DNA of 64,000 nucleotides from Sphingobacterium athyrii (GCF_003071065.1 NZ_QCXX01000005.1:248001-312000); one strand, 5' to 3'. Numbered from the stretch's first letter, positions 53,614-62,737 are shown. Made by a program: numbers and translations. The notes: generated by a model not told the origin, from the letters alone.

Positions 53614-54297
53614 ATGAGAAATCTCTTTTTCTTTGTTCTGGTCTGTATCTCGATAGGTGTATTCTCCTGTAGAAACAATAAAAAGGAAGACAAGGCCGTA
53701 AAAATTGCCCAAGATTCTATCCCCTTAGATACGATAAGCAAACCCGACACACTCGAAAAGGAAGTCAAAAAAGAGGATACAGAAACATTAGAGCAAGTTT
53801 TGGAAAAAATAGCCAAAGCGTATATTGATCAAGACAGCAAAACAATCAATAATTATATACATCCCAAATTAGGTATCTATATCATCTATCGCCCGGGGGC
53901 ACTGGACTCGTATGTGCACCAAAACAATTTTAGCTTTGCCAAACCGGTGCCAGAGTATCACTCGTATGAAAAACTGAGTTACAAAGGACCTTTAAAAGCT
54001 GGAAAGCTTCCCGTTTTTGACTGCGGCACAATGAAATGGGATAAACTCGGTTTTTTTTATGACAAAAAATCCCGCCCAAATGAACTGTCACAAACAGCCA
54101 AGTTTATGAATGAGATTTTAGACGCAAAAATTACGGGTAACGAATTAAAACGATTAAGAAATATAGAAATCAGAAGTTATCGCGCGATAATGACCTCCAA
54201 TGAAAGCGAAGAACCATTTGTTTTTCACGTTACAAAAGAAGGAGAAAAATGGTACATTACAGTTATTGATCGTGCATATGCGGGTTGCGATGCCTAA
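53614..54297 (+). CDS. Lipoprotein of unknown function
   Basis: Protein of 227 residues. Lipoprotein signal peptide with Cys19 (IGVFSCRNNKK), followed by a charged, low-complexity linker (residues 20-70, rich in Lys, Asp, Glu). The folded part from about 62 starts with LEQVLEKIAKAYIDQDSKTI and contains LGIYIIYRPGALDSYVHQNN, then EPFVFHVTKEGEKWYITVID near the end; this pattern suggests an NTF2-like or SnoaL-like fold, with low certainty. It lies 21 nt after the enoyl-CoA isomerase gene and 28 nt before the phosphohexomutase gene, so it is probably cotranscribed. Confidence 0.78.
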   Translation: MRNLFFFVLVCISIGVFSCRNNKKEDKAVKIAQDSIPLDTISKPDTLEKEVKKEDTETLEQVLEKIAKAYIDQDSKTINNYIHPKLGIYIIYRPGALDSYVHQNNFSFAKPVPEYHSYEKLSYKGPLKAGKLPVFDCGTMKWDKLGFFYDKKSRPNELSQTAKFMNEILDAKITGNELKRLRNIEIRSYRAIMTSNESEEPFVFHVTKEGEKWYITVIDRAYAGCDA

Positions 54298-54325
54298 AAG
54301 ATTTTTTTACATTTAGCCATATTTA

Positions 54326-56068
54326 ATGATAATGGGAAATTTAGATAAAGACATACAAAAGAAAATTGATGACTGGTTGACCTCAAGTTATGATGTGGAA
54401 ACAAGAGGTGCGGTTCAGAAGTTAATAGATGATCAGGCAGAAACGGAACTGATCGATTCATTCTACAAGGATCTCGAGTTTGGAACTGGAGGATTAAGAG
54501 GAATTATGGGCGTTGGCTCCAATCGCATGAATAAATATACGATTGGAAAAGCGACACAGGGCTTATCGAACTATCTTAAAAAGCAATTTCCTGATCAGGA
54601 AATCAAGGTAGCGGTAGCATACGATAGCCGTAACAACTCGCAATCTTTTGGTCACCTTGTAGCCCAGGTATTTGCTGCAAATGGAATCAAGGTTTATCTC
54701 TTTGACGAATTACGTCCTACACCAATGTTATCTTTTGCCATCCGCCATTTTGATTGCCAGAGCGGCGTCATGTTAACGGCTTCACATAACCCGAAGGAAT
54801 ACAATGGTTATAAAGCCTATTGGAACGACGGCTCGCAATTGACTGCCCCACATGATGAAAATGTGATCGATGAAGTCAATGCAATCGCCTCCGTAAAGGA
54901 TATTCAGTTCGAAGGAAATAGCCAAAATATTATCCCTGTCGGTGAAGAAATTGACCAGATTTATATTGATGCCAATAAGGCATTGAGCATACACCCCGAG
55001 GCGGTGCGGGCACAGAAAGACTTAAAAATAGTCTATTCTCCGATCCATGGTACAGGAATTACAATTGTACCCAAAATGCTCGCATCATGGGGTTTTGAAA
55101 ACGTTACGGTAGTCACCGAGCAGGCAACACCGGATGGAAATTTCCCAACGGTGATCTATCCAAATCCGGAGGAGGAGGACGCCATGGCCTTGGCGAAGAA
55201 AAAAGGCGAAGAGATTGACGCGGATCTCGTTTTGGCCACTGACCCCGATGCTGACCGTGTCGGAATCGCCGTTAAAAACAGCCGGGGACAATTTCAGTTA
55301 CTCAATGGTAATCAGATCGGCAGTTTGCTAATCTACTATGTATTGAGTGCAAAGAGTGACCTACAACAATTGGGACAAAACCCATATATCGTTAAAACAA
55401 TTGTAACCAGCAACCTTCAGGCAGATATTGCCGATCATTATCATGTAGCGCATTATGAAACCCTTACTGGCTTTAAATATATTGGCGAACTGATCACAAA
55501 ATTAGGGGATTCGGCCCAATATCTAGCCGGTGGAGAGGAAAGTTATGGCTACCTCGTCGGTGACCTGGTCAGAGATAAAGATGCACCTAATTCCTGTGCT
55601 TTCCTGGCTGAAATGACCGCATATTTTAAATCAAAAGGCAAGACTGTCTATGACGTATTGTTGGAGATCTATCAGGAATTTGGCTGCTATCAGGAAAAAC
55701 TGATTTCCTTAACGAAAAAAGGAAAAGCCGGAGCCGAGGAAATTCAGGCCATGATGGCCGGGTTGCGTCAAAATTTACCAACGAAACTCGGCGGAATCGA
55801 AGTCAAGGAAATTCGGGACTATCAACTTTCCCAAGCTACTGACATGAAGACAGGAAATAAGAAAGAGATTACACTTCCCAAGTCGGACGTCCTGCAATTC
55901 ATTACGACCGATGGTGACGTGATTTCGGCAAGACCTTCAGGTACGGAACCCAAAATCAAATTTTATTGCTCCGTTAAGGGGATACTTCAGGATAAAAAGG
56001 ACTATCTGAATCTTCAACATATATTGGAAGAAAAAGTGGACCGCATGATGAAAGATATTGTTGGTTAA
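54326..56068 (+). CDS. Phosphoglucomutase/phosphomannomutase
   Basis: Cytosolic alpha-D-phosphohexomutase of 580 residues that moves phosphate between C1 and C6 of a hexose. Catalytic phosphoserine loop TASHNPKEYNGYKAYW, metal-binding DPDADRVGIAV, sugar-binding GGEESYGYLVGD and phosphate-binding RPSGTEPKIKFY. The size and FGTGGLRGIMGVGSNRMN start match the PGM2-like group in Bacteroidota (phosphoglucomutase or phosphopentomutase activity). An alternative start, ATG 54332, lies two codons downstream. The NUDIX gene begins on the base after its stop (TAAATG). Confidence 0.94.
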   Translation: MIMGNLDKDIQKKIDDWLTSSYDVETRGAVQKLIDDQAETELIDSFYKDLEFGTGGLRGIMGVGSNRMNKYTIGKATQGLSNYLKKQFPDQEIKVAVAYDSRNNSQSFGHLVAQVFAANGIKVYLFDELRPTPMLSFAIRHFDCQSGVMLTASHNPKEYNGYKAYWNDGSQLTAPHDENVIDEVNAIASVKDIQFEGNSQNIIPVGEEIDQIYIDANKALSIHPEAVRAQKDLKIVYSPIHGTGITIVPKMLASWGFENVTVVTEQATPDGNFPTVIYPNPEEEDAMALAKKKGEEIDADLVLATDPDADRVGIAVKNSRGQFQLLNGNQIGSLLIYYVLSAKSDLQQLGQNPYIVKTIVTSNLQADIADHYHVAHYETLTGFKYIGELITKLGDSAQYLAGGEESYGYLVGDLVRDKDAPNSCAFLAEMTAYFKSKGKTVYDVLLEIYQEFGCYQEKLISLTKKGKAGAEEIQAMMAGLRQNLPTKLGGIEVKEIRDYQLSQATDMKTGNKKEITLPKSDVLQFITTDGDVISARPSGTEPKIKFYCSVKGILQDKKDYLNLQHILEEKVDRMMKDIVG

Positions 56069-56611
56069 ATGGAGAAGTGGAAACTACTATCATCTGAATA
56101 TATCTGCAAAGAGCCCTGGGCAACATTACGGCGGGATACATGCGAACTGCCCGATGGACGCATCAACGACCATTATTACGTGCTGGAATATCCAGATTGG
56201 GTCAACATGGTCGGGATTACGGCACAAAACGAGTTATTGGTAATCAGGCAATACCGTCACGGAGCAGGGATCCTTTCTTTAGAAATTCCGGCGGGCACAA
56301 TGGAGCCGGGTGAAAATCCCCAAGAAGCCGCTATACGGGAAATGCTCGAAGAAACAGGGTATCAGTTTGAAAAAATCGAAGAGATCGCTACGCTCTATGC
56401 CAATCCGGCAACAAGCGGTAATGTTACGTATACCTATCTCATGACCGGAGGACAGAAAGTTCAGGAACAGGAACTGGATGAACACGAGGAGATCGACGTT
56501 TTCCTTATCCCGCTTAAGGAAGCAAAAGCCATGCTGCTGGACAACAAATTTAGCCAAGCCCTGCATAGCAGTGCATTGTTCTATGCTTTTAATAAATTAG
56601 GCTTGTTTTAA
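56069..56611 (+). CDS. NUDIX hydrolase (ADP-sugar pyrophosphatase-like)
   Basis: Hydrolase of 180 residues cleaving a nucleoside diphosphate linked to another group. The Nudix box is complete: GTMEPGENPQEAAIREMLEE followed by TGY (about 74-96), fitting Gx5Ex7REUxEExGU. VRQYRHGAGILSLEIPAG precedes it, like ADP-ribose pyrophosphatases. ATG follows the stop of the phosphohexomutase gene directly, so translation is likely coupled. The stop codon lies inside the terminator hairpin. Confidence 0.9.
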   Translation: MEKWKLLSSEYICKEPWATLRRDTCELPDGRINDHYYVLEYPDWVNMVGITAQNELLVIRQYRHGAGILSLEIPAGTMEPGENPQEAAIREMLEETGYQFEKIEEIATLYANPATSGNVTYTYLMTGGQKVQEQELDEHEEIDVFLIPLKEAKAMLLDNKFSQALHSSALFYAFNKLGLF

Positions 56612-56627
56612 AACAAGCCTAATTTTA
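56594..56627 (+). terminator. Terminator overlapping the NUDIX stop codon
   Basis: A perfect 16-bp palindrome, AAATTAGGCTTGTTTT (56594-56609) with 56610-56625. The last codons and the stop (56609-56611) of the NUDIX gene are inside the stem, so it also encodes the protein end. The T-run is short. Confidence 0.75.
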
Positions 56628-56677
56628 TTCTGTTTTTTCCTTTCATACTTTAATTTTCACTAGACTTTTGATTTTTG

Positions 56678-56685
56678 TACCTTTG
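56678..56685 (+). promoter_or_regulatory. -7 box of the conserved 437-aa gene, 4 nt before ATG
   Basis: TACCTTTG, then TGCC and the ATG at 56690. It excludes the earlier in-frame start at 56675 and predicts a leaderless mRNA. Confidence 0.6.
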
Positions 56686-56689
56686 TGCC

Positions 56690-58003
56690 ATGGCAAGAGA
56701 AATTTTTGAAACCAAGCGAAAGGCCCTGAAGATAAATCTAAACCCCGAGATTTACGGAACCTTCGCCGAGATCGGTGCTGGACAGGAAGTCGCACGTAAC
56801 TTTTTCAATGCAGGCGCTGCATCAGGTACCATTGCGAAAACAATGTCAGCTTATGACATGGCATTCAGCGATGCCATATACGGTGAAGAAGAAGACGGCA
56901 GATATGTCAGCAGAACTCGTTTACAGAAGATGCTTTCCCATGAATTTGACTTGCTGACCCAACGATTGCACGGTGATAAATATTGCAATAAAAAATTCTT
57001 TGCCTTTGCGGACACTGTCACCACGCTGAATTTCACCAAAACAAATGAACCCCATGGATGGATTGGTCTCCGTTTTCAGCACGAGGTCGGCGGACCTACA
57101 AACGATATTATTGTTCACATCAGACTCTTGGATAGCGACAATCAGCTGCAACAAAAGGTATTGGGCATTATCGGTGTGAATTTGTTGTTTGCAGCCTACT
57201 ATTATGCAGAAGATGTGCAGACCATGATTGAATCCCTGGTCGATAACTTATCCATAGGATCTGTCGAAATTGATCTGGTTAAATTAAATGGCCCTCTTTT
57301 TGAAAATGTCAACCAACGCTTGATTAATTTATATCTCATTGCCAAAGGCTTCGCTAAGGCGGCTATTTTCCAACCCGATGGTAAAGCGGTACAGATCAAG
57401 GATTATTTATACAAAAAGAACATCATCTTACTCCGCACAAAATACCGTCAGAAATCACTTCCTAACTTCGACCTGTTTAACCTTGCCGTCGAACAGTTTA
57501 AGAAAAACACAGGGGCTACGGATAGTGACACCATTGTTTTGATCGAGGTTTTGATGGGAAATGTGCTGGAGGATACGCATGAAATTACAGATGAAGATCT
57601 CCAAGAATTCGCATCAAGAGCAGATGAGTTATGTGCCACAGGCAACAACATTATCGTCAGCAACTTCCGTAGAAATAATCATCTCGCTGAGTTTATAAGC
57701 AACTTTAAACCTAAGAATATCGGAATTGCGACAAACGTTTATAACTTAAAGAACATCTTTAATTCGGACAACTATAATAAAGAGCTGTACACCAATGAGC
57801 TACTATCGTACATATCCGGCATGTTCAATAAAAATGTAAAGCTTTACGCGTATCCTTACCTATTGAAAAAGGAAAATAAAATCATCACCACGCAAAATAT
57901 GCCTGTTTCCGAAGAGGCAAAACCTCTATTTGATTTTTTGATCAAGAACGGATACATCATTGATATTGAAAATTACGACGAGAAATTTGTAAAAACCGTA
58001 TAA
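56690..58003 (+). CDS. Conserved protein of unknown function (ETKRKALKINLNPEIYGTFA family)
   Basis: Cytosolic protein of 437 residues without signal peptide. The N-terminus MAREIFETKRKALKINLNPE runs into IYGTFAEIGAGQEVARNFFN and AGAASGTIAKTMSAYDMAFS, a highly conserved block that I recall from Bacteroidota and cyanobacteria, where it sometimes carries labels such as nicotinate-nucleotide adenylyltransferase or TonB-dependent receptor. No adenylyltransferase HxGH motif and no barrel or plug can be seen, so those names are not supported. The start at 56690 is set by the -7 box 4 nt upstream. It is followed by a hairpin terminator and then idi. No function is assigned. Confidence 0.85.
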   Translation: MAREIFETKRKALKINLNPEIYGTFAEIGAGQEVARNFFNAGAASGTIAKTMSAYDMAFSDAIYGEEEDGRYVSRTRLQKMLSHEFDLLTQRLHGDKYCNKKFFAFADTVTTLNFTKTNEPHGWIGLRFQHEVGGPTNDIIVHIRLLDSDNQLQQKVLGIIGVNLLFAAYYYAEDVQTMIESLVDNLSIGSVEIDLVKLNGPLFENVNQRLINLYLIAKGFAKAAIFQPDGKAVQIKDYLYKKNIILLRTKYRQKSLPNFDLFNLAVEQFKKNTGATDSDTIVLIEVLMGNVLEDTHEITDEDLQEFASRADELCATGNNIIVSNFRRNNHLAEFISNFKPKNIGIATNVYNLKNIFNSDNYNKELYTNELLSYISGMFNKNVKLYAYPYLLKKENKIITTQNMPVSEEAKPLFDFLIKNGYIIDIENYDEKFVKTV

Positions 58004-58031
58004 TATACGCTTCGTTAAAAATTAATTTATT

Positions 58032-58067
58032 ATATAGTCCAATTTAGTTAAATTGGACTATATTTAT
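58032..58067 (+). terminator. Terminator between the conserved gene and idi
   Basis: Perfect 15-bp inverted repeat, ATATAGTCCAATTTA (58032-58046) with 58049-58063, followed by a short T-rich stretch. Confidence 0.7.
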
Positions 58068-58078
58068 TTCCAGTCCTT

Positions 58079-58612
58079 ATGAAGCAAGAAAATGTAATAC
58101 TCGTTGATACTAATGATGCCGTGATTGGCAGCATGGAAAAATTTGAAGCCCATGAAAAGGGCTTGTTGCATCGGGCATTTAGTGTTTTTTTATTTAATGA
58201 TCGGGATCAGCTTCTCCTACAGCAAAGGGCCCTGGATAAATACCATTGTGGCGGGCTTTGGACAAACAGCTGCTGTTCGCATCAACGCCTCGGAGAGAGC
58301 AATCTGGATGCTGCAGCGAGACGCCTGACAGAAGAGCTCCAGATTGAGGCAACAGCGCTATATGATGCCTTTTCATTTGTATACAGTGCCCGATTTGACA
58401 ATGGCCTTACCGAACATGAATTTGATCATGTCCTGATTGGAAAATTCAGTGGAGCGCCTGATTTTAATCCGGCAGAAGTCGCCGCCGTACAGTATATGGG
58501 TCAACAGGAGATCGAAGACGAAATCACGCACTTCCCGGAGAAATTTACACCTTGGTTCAAGCTAATCTATCAACGTGTATTTGAAACCTATTTGGACAAA
58601 TACAAGAAGTAA
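58079..58612 (+). CDS. idi: Isopentenyl-diphosphate delta-isomerase, type 1
   Basis: Nudix-fold enzyme that interconverts isopentenyl and dimethylallyl diphosphate in isoprenoid synthesis. 177 residues. Catalytic Cys in WTNSCCSHQRLGE (65-66), second active-site region TEHEFDHVLIGKF with Glu112, and the Nudix-like ARRLTEELQIEA. Length and layout match E. coli Idi. It is a single gene, 12 nt after the hairpin; a TATATTTA near 58059-58066 might supply part of a promoter but is inside the terminator stem. Confidence 0.95.
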   Translation: MKQENVILVDTNDAVIGSMEKFEAHEKGLLHRAFSVFLFNDRDQLLLQQRALDKYHCGGLWTNSCCSHQRLGESNLDAAARRLTEELQIEATALYDAFSFVYSARFDNGLTEHEFDHVLIGKFSGAPDFNPAEVAAVQYMGQQEIEDEITHFPEKFTPWFKLIYQRVFETYLDKYKK

Positions 58613-58683
58613 GATAACGCCCATACTCCATCAACGGCACGATAATAGTAGCGCTAGGGGCTGCTAGCCCTGCAAATAAAAAA

Positions 58684-58707
58684 GAGCAATTCTATCAAAA
58701 ATTGCTC
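58684..58707 (-). terminator. Terminator of the amidase gene
   Basis: Stem GAGCAATT (58684-58691) with AATTGCTC (58700-58707); on the minus strand a T-run follows. Between convergent genes. Confidence 0.78.
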
Positions 58708-58735
58708 CCCTCATTTTATACTGTTCAAGAGATCA

Positions 58736-59560
58736 CTATAGGTATTTCTTATAGATGGAATACATAATCTTTAGATCGTTTTCACCCAAAAATGCGGTAT
58801 TCACATCCTGTTGGATATAGTGAATCTTAAATGCCTTTATTGCCGCGTCTAGATTACTGACATCATAACCAATAATACGTAAAGCCATTTTTGGGTTAAA
58901 GTCAACAGGAGGTGTTTCCAAAAATTCTTCATACCAATAGCCAAACCCCTGATCGGCCAGCCTTTTCCAAGGGAATCGTGACGGATCATTTTTACGTGTA
59001 GGGGCAAGATCCATATGACCGATGAAATTTGCCTGCGGAATGCTATAGGTATTCTTTAGATAAGTCAATAGCTGTATCAACGCATTTACCTGCGCATCCG
59101 TCCAGGGATCCGTTGTCCCATTATTATCCAGTTCAATACCTATGGACGAAGAATTCAGATCGGTATTATTTCCCCATTTACCCAGACCGGCATGATGCGC
59201 ACGGTACAGATCATTCACCATCTGCACCACCTTACCGTCCCTACCGACAACATAATGTGAACTTACTCCTGCTTTTGCAGAATGAAAGGTTCGAATGGTC
59301 TGCCCGAGAGAATCCTGAGCCGTGTGATGAATTACCACAAAATTAGGCTTCCGGATACCAAAATTGATGGAGGCAATCCACTGCTGATCTTTGACATTTA
59401 CTTTTTCCAGCTGTCCCGTTACGGGAGAGGCGCGATATAAATTAGAGAACTCCTTCGCTTGATTTTTATATACTTTCTCGGTCTTCGCATATTTATTGCC
59501 CGCACAAGAAGTAATCAATGCCGCAGCAACAAAAAGATTGAATGTTAATGTTATCCTCAT
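58736..59560 (-). CDS. N-acetylmuramoyl-L-alanine amidase lipoprotein (Amidase_2)
   Basis: Cell-envelope lipoprotein of 274 residues that cleaves the bond between muramic acid and the peptide. Lipobox with Cys19 (ALITSCAGNKY). Zinc-binding residues are visible in VVIHHTAQDS and in GHMDLAPTRKNDPSRFPW, as in AmiD. VVGRDGKVVQMVNDLYRAHH and SIGIELDNNG are typical too. The frame extends to a GTG at 59578, but a -7 box TATATTTG (59578-59585) overlaps it, so the ATG at 59560 is the start. Confidence 0.92.
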   Translation of the reverse strand: MRITLTFNLFVAAALITSCAGNKYAKTEKVYKNQAKEFSNLYRASPVTGQLEKVNVKDQQWIASINFGIRKPNFVVIHHTAQDSLGQTIRTFHSAKAGVSSHYVVGRDGKVVQMVNDLYRAHHAGLGKWGNNTDLNSSSIGIELDNNGTTDPWTDAQVNALIQLLTYLKNTYSIPQANFIGHMDLAPTRKNDPSRFPWKRLADQGFGYWYEEFLETPPVDFNPKMALRIIGYDVSNLDAAIKAFKIHYIQQDVNTAFLGENDLKIMYSIYKKYL

Positions 59561-59577
59561 ATCGAAATGTTTCAACA

Positions 59578-59585
59578 CAAATATA
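59578..59585 (-). promoter_or_regulatory. -7 box of the amidase gene
   Basis: TATATTTG on the minus strand, 17 nt before the ATG at 59560. Confidence 0.55.
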
Positions 59586-59714
59586 CTTCCAAAATACGAC
59601 TCTAGGGTAATTGTAACTTAAATTGGTACAATAACTTTCCGTTCCTGTAGTACTTTTCACGAAATCATTCCTTATTCACACCCGGTTTGTTTCTACCATA
59701 ATCTGATCATCAAA

Positions 59715-59743
59715 AAAGTCCGGACGGGATGTCCGGACTTTCT
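59715..59743 (-). terminator. Terminator of gcvP
   Basis: Perfect 11-bp stem AAAGTCCGGAC (59715-59725) with GTCCGGACTTT (59731-59741), 5-nt loop and a T-run on the minus strand. Confidence 0.87.
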
Positions 59744-59791
59744 GCGATCTATAGAACTATTTGTTCTTTATTTTATATTTTTTTAAGACGG

Positions 59792-62665
59792 TTACGCCTC
59801 AGCATATTCTTCGATCGAAGGACATGAGCAGATCAATGTGCGGTCTCCCTGAGAATCGTTTACACGACCTACTGAAGGCCAGAACTTACGCTCTCTCACA
59901 TATTCCAAAGGATAAGCAGCCGTTTGACGACTGTAAGGTCTATCCCACTCATCTGCGGTAACCACTGCCGCTGTATGTGGAGCATGCTTCAACACGTTGT
60001 TTGACTGTTCAGCTTCTCCAGCCTCCACTGCAGCAATTTCCTGACGAATAGCAACTAATGCATCACAGAAACGATCCAATTCAGCTTTAGATTCTGACTC
60101 CGTTGGCTCAACCATCAATGTGCCTGCAACAGGGAAAGAAACTGTTGGCGCATGGAAACCGTAGTCCATCAAACGTTTTGCGATATCAGCAACTTCGATA
60201 CCTACATTTTTGAACCCCCGGCAATCAAGGATCATCTCGTGTGCACAACGTCCATTGCTACCTGAATAAAGTACTGGATAAGCATTTTCCAAACGCGCCT
60301 TAATATAGTTTGCATTTAGAATTGCCGTGCGTGTAGCATTGGTCAGGCCTTCACCACCCATCATCGAAATATAGGCATGGGAAATGATCAAGATTGACGC
60401 TGAACCAAATGGCGCAGCAGAAACTGCCGTAATTCCTTCTTCTCCGGATGTTGAAACAACTTGGTGATTAGGCAAGAAAGGCACTAAGTGTTTAGCAACA
60501 CCGATCGGTCCCATACCAGGGCCACCACCACCGTGAGGAATACAGAATGTTTTATGCAAGTTTAAGTGACAGACGTCAGCACCAATGTGGCCCGGGCTTG
60601 TCAAACCTACCTGCGCATTCATATTTGCGCCATCCATATATACTTGGCCACCATTGGCATGGATGATTTCACAAACTTCAATGATTGATTCTTCAAATAC
60701 ACCGTGCGTAGATGGATAAGTCACCATTAAGGAGTTCAGATGAGCAGCATGCTCTTCCGCTTTTGCTCTTAGATCTGGAATATCAATGTTTCCAAGTTCA
60801 TCACATTTTACCACGACCACTTTCAAACCAGCCATTGAAGCCGATGCAGGGTTAGTACCGTGTGCAGAAGCTGGAATCAAACAGATGTTACGACCATGAT
60901 CGCCACGGCTCTCATGATAAGCACGGATAACCATTAGCCCTGCGTATTCACCCTGTGCTCCTGAATTCGGCTGGAAGCTCATTTTAGCAAAACCTGTGAT
61001 CTCAGACAACCAATCGTTCAATTCACCGATCATCTGCATATAACCTGAAGTTTGGTCTGCTGGTGCAAATGGATGTAATCCACCAAATCGCGCCCAGGTA
61101 ACAGGGGTCATTTCAGCTGTGGCATTTAATTTCATGGTACATGAACCCAATGGGATCATCGAATGGCACAGCGATAAATCTTTTGCTTCCAATGATTTAA
61201 TATAGCGTAACATTTCATGTTCAGAATGGTAGCTATTAAAGTTTGGATGAGTTAAGTACGCTGAGGTACGAACCAATTCAGCAGGGATCGAGGAACCTAA
61301 GTTTTCTTCTAAGGTATCGAAATCTACATCGTTCAATGTTTTGCCCTGAATTTTTGCAAACACTTTTACGATTGTTTTGATATCTTCATAAGTTGTTGTC
61401 TCATCGATAGCAATGGAAACCTGTGAACCTTTGTAGTAGAAGTTCAACTCATTGTTCAACGCCTCAGATTTTAATGCGCCCGCATGTGCACCTAAATCCA
61501 CACGGAGGGTATCAAAGTACGCTTTATTCAATTGGGCATAACCCAATGATTGTAATGCTTGATCCAATAAACTTGCTAAAGCATTGATACGGGATGCAAT
61601 ATTTTTAATTCCTTCGGGACCATGGTAAACAGCGTAGAAAGAGGCCATAATAGCCAATAAAGCCTGCGCCGTACAGATATTGGAAGAAGCTTTATCACGA
61701 CGGATATGTTGCTCACGTGTCTGTAAAGCCATACGTAAGGCATACTTTCCATTGGAATCAGAAGTTACACCAATGATACGTCCGGGAATATTACGTTTGA
61801 AGCTATCACGTGTAGCAAAGAATGCCGCGTGTGGACCTCCGAATCCCATCGGCACACCAAAACGTTGTGAGTTACCGACAACAACATCTGCCCCCCATTC
61901 TCCCGGAGGAGTCAACAGCGCCAAGCTCATTAGATCGGCGGCAGCACATACCGTAATGTTTTTACCGTGTGCTGCGTCAGCAAATGATTTGTAATCAACG
62001 ATTGAACCGTCTGCCGCTGGATATTGCACGAATGCAGCAAAAACGTCGTCTGTCAATTCCGATTCTTGAATAGCTGTGATTTTCAGCTCGATACCGAAAG
62101 ATAAGGCACGCGTTTTCAATACATCTATCGTCTGTGGATAGGCATTTTCAGAAACCAAGAATACATTTGCTTCTTTGTTTTTACGCGCTGAGTAAAGCAT
62201 AAACATAGCTTCAGCTGCAGCCGTAGCTTCATCCAATAATGAAGCGTTTGCAATTTCCAATCCAGTAAAATCAGAAATAACGGTCTGGAAGTTTAACAGT
62301 GCCTGTAAACGACCTTGTGCAATTTCCGCCTGGTAAGGAGTATATTGCGTATACCATCCCGGATTTTCAAACACATTGCGTTGAATTACACCCGGAAGGA
62401 TCACGTCATAGTATCCTTGACCAATAAAAGATTTAAAAACTTTATTTTTCTCTGCAATTTCCGCTATCCGCTTTAAATAGGCAACCTCAGACAATGCTTT
62501 TGGAAGATTTAAAGGTTTTGGGGCACGGATTTGAGAAGGGACCGTTTGGTCGATTAGCTGGTCAATTGACGTTACGCCCAATTTGGCCAACATTTCATTC
62601 GCTTCAACTGGACTTGGGCCATTGTGGCGACTTTCGAATTTTTCTTGGAAGTGTATATTGCTCAT
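59792..62665 (-). CDS. gcvP: Glycine dehydrogenase (decarboxylating), P protein
   Basis: PLP enzyme of the glycine cleavage system; it decarboxylates glycine and passes the aminomethyl group to the H protein lipoyl arm. 957 residues, the homodimeric fused form. FKSFIGQGYYDVILPGVIQR and NPGWYTQYTPYQAEIAQGRL mark the N-terminal half. The PLP lysine is Lys705 in HLNLHKTFCIPHGGGGPGMG. GcvT and GcvH genes are not adjacent. A TATCTTTG box lies about 88 nt upstream, and the leader between holds two imperfect direct repeats. Confidence 0.97.
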   Translation of the reverse strand: MSNIHFQEKFESRHNGPSPVEANEMLAKLGVTSIDQLIDQTVPSQIRAPKPLNLPKALSEVAYLKRIAEIAEKNKVFKSFIGQGYYDVILPGVIQRNVFENPGWYTQYTPYQAEIAQGRLQALLNFQTVISDFTGLEIANASLLDEATAAAEAMFMLYSARKNKEANVFLVSENAYPQTIDVLKTRALSFGIELKITAIQESELTDDVFAAFVQYPAADGSIVDYKSFADAAHGKNITVCAAADLMSLALLTPPGEWGADVVVGNSQRFGVPMGFGGPHAAFFATRDSFKRNIPGRIIGVTSDSNGKYALRMALQTREQHIRRDKASSNICTAQALLAIMASFYAVYHGPEGIKNIASRINALASLLDQALQSLGYAQLNKAYFDTLRVDLGAHAGALKSEALNNELNFYYKGSQVSIAIDETTTYEDIKTIVKVFAKIQGKTLNDVDFDTLEENLGSSIPAELVRTSAYLTHPNFNSYHSEHEMLRYIKSLEAKDLSLCHSMIPLGSCTMKLNATAEMTPVTWARFGGLHPFAPADQTSGYMQMIGELNDWLSEITGFAKMSFQPNSGAQGEYAGLMVIRAYHESRGDHGRNICLIPASAHGTNPASASMAGLKVVVVKCDELGNIDIPDLRAKAEEHAAHLNSLMVTYPSTHGVFEESIIEVCEIIHANGGQVYMDGANMNAQVGLTSPGHIGADVCHLNLHKTFCIPHGGGGPGMGPIGVAKHLVPFLPNHQVVSTSGEEGITAVSAAPFGSASILIISHAYISMMGGEGLTNATRTAILNANYIKARLENAYPVLYSGSNGRCAHEMILDCRGFKNVGIEVADIAKRLMDYGFHAPTVSFPVAGTLMVEPTESESKAELDRFCDALVAIRQEIAAVEAGEAEQSNNVLKHAPHTAAVVTADEWDRPYSRQTAAYPLEYVRERKFWPSVGRVNDSQGDRTLICSCPSIEEYAEA

Positions 62666-62676
62666 GTGTGCAAAAA

Positions 62677-62737
62677 GTTAACGCTTATAGACAGTTAGCG
62701 ACATAATAATTAGGTAATTAACTCTCTTATAAACAGT
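62677..62737 (-). repeat. Two imperfect direct repeats in the gcvP leader
   Basis: GTTAACGCTTATAGACAGT (62677-62695) and a 21-nt relative at 62717-62737 share GTTAA/ATTAA, CTTATA and ACAGT, spaced 40 nt apart. They lie between the promoter and the ATG. Possible regulator or RNA-binding sites. Confidence 0.4.
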
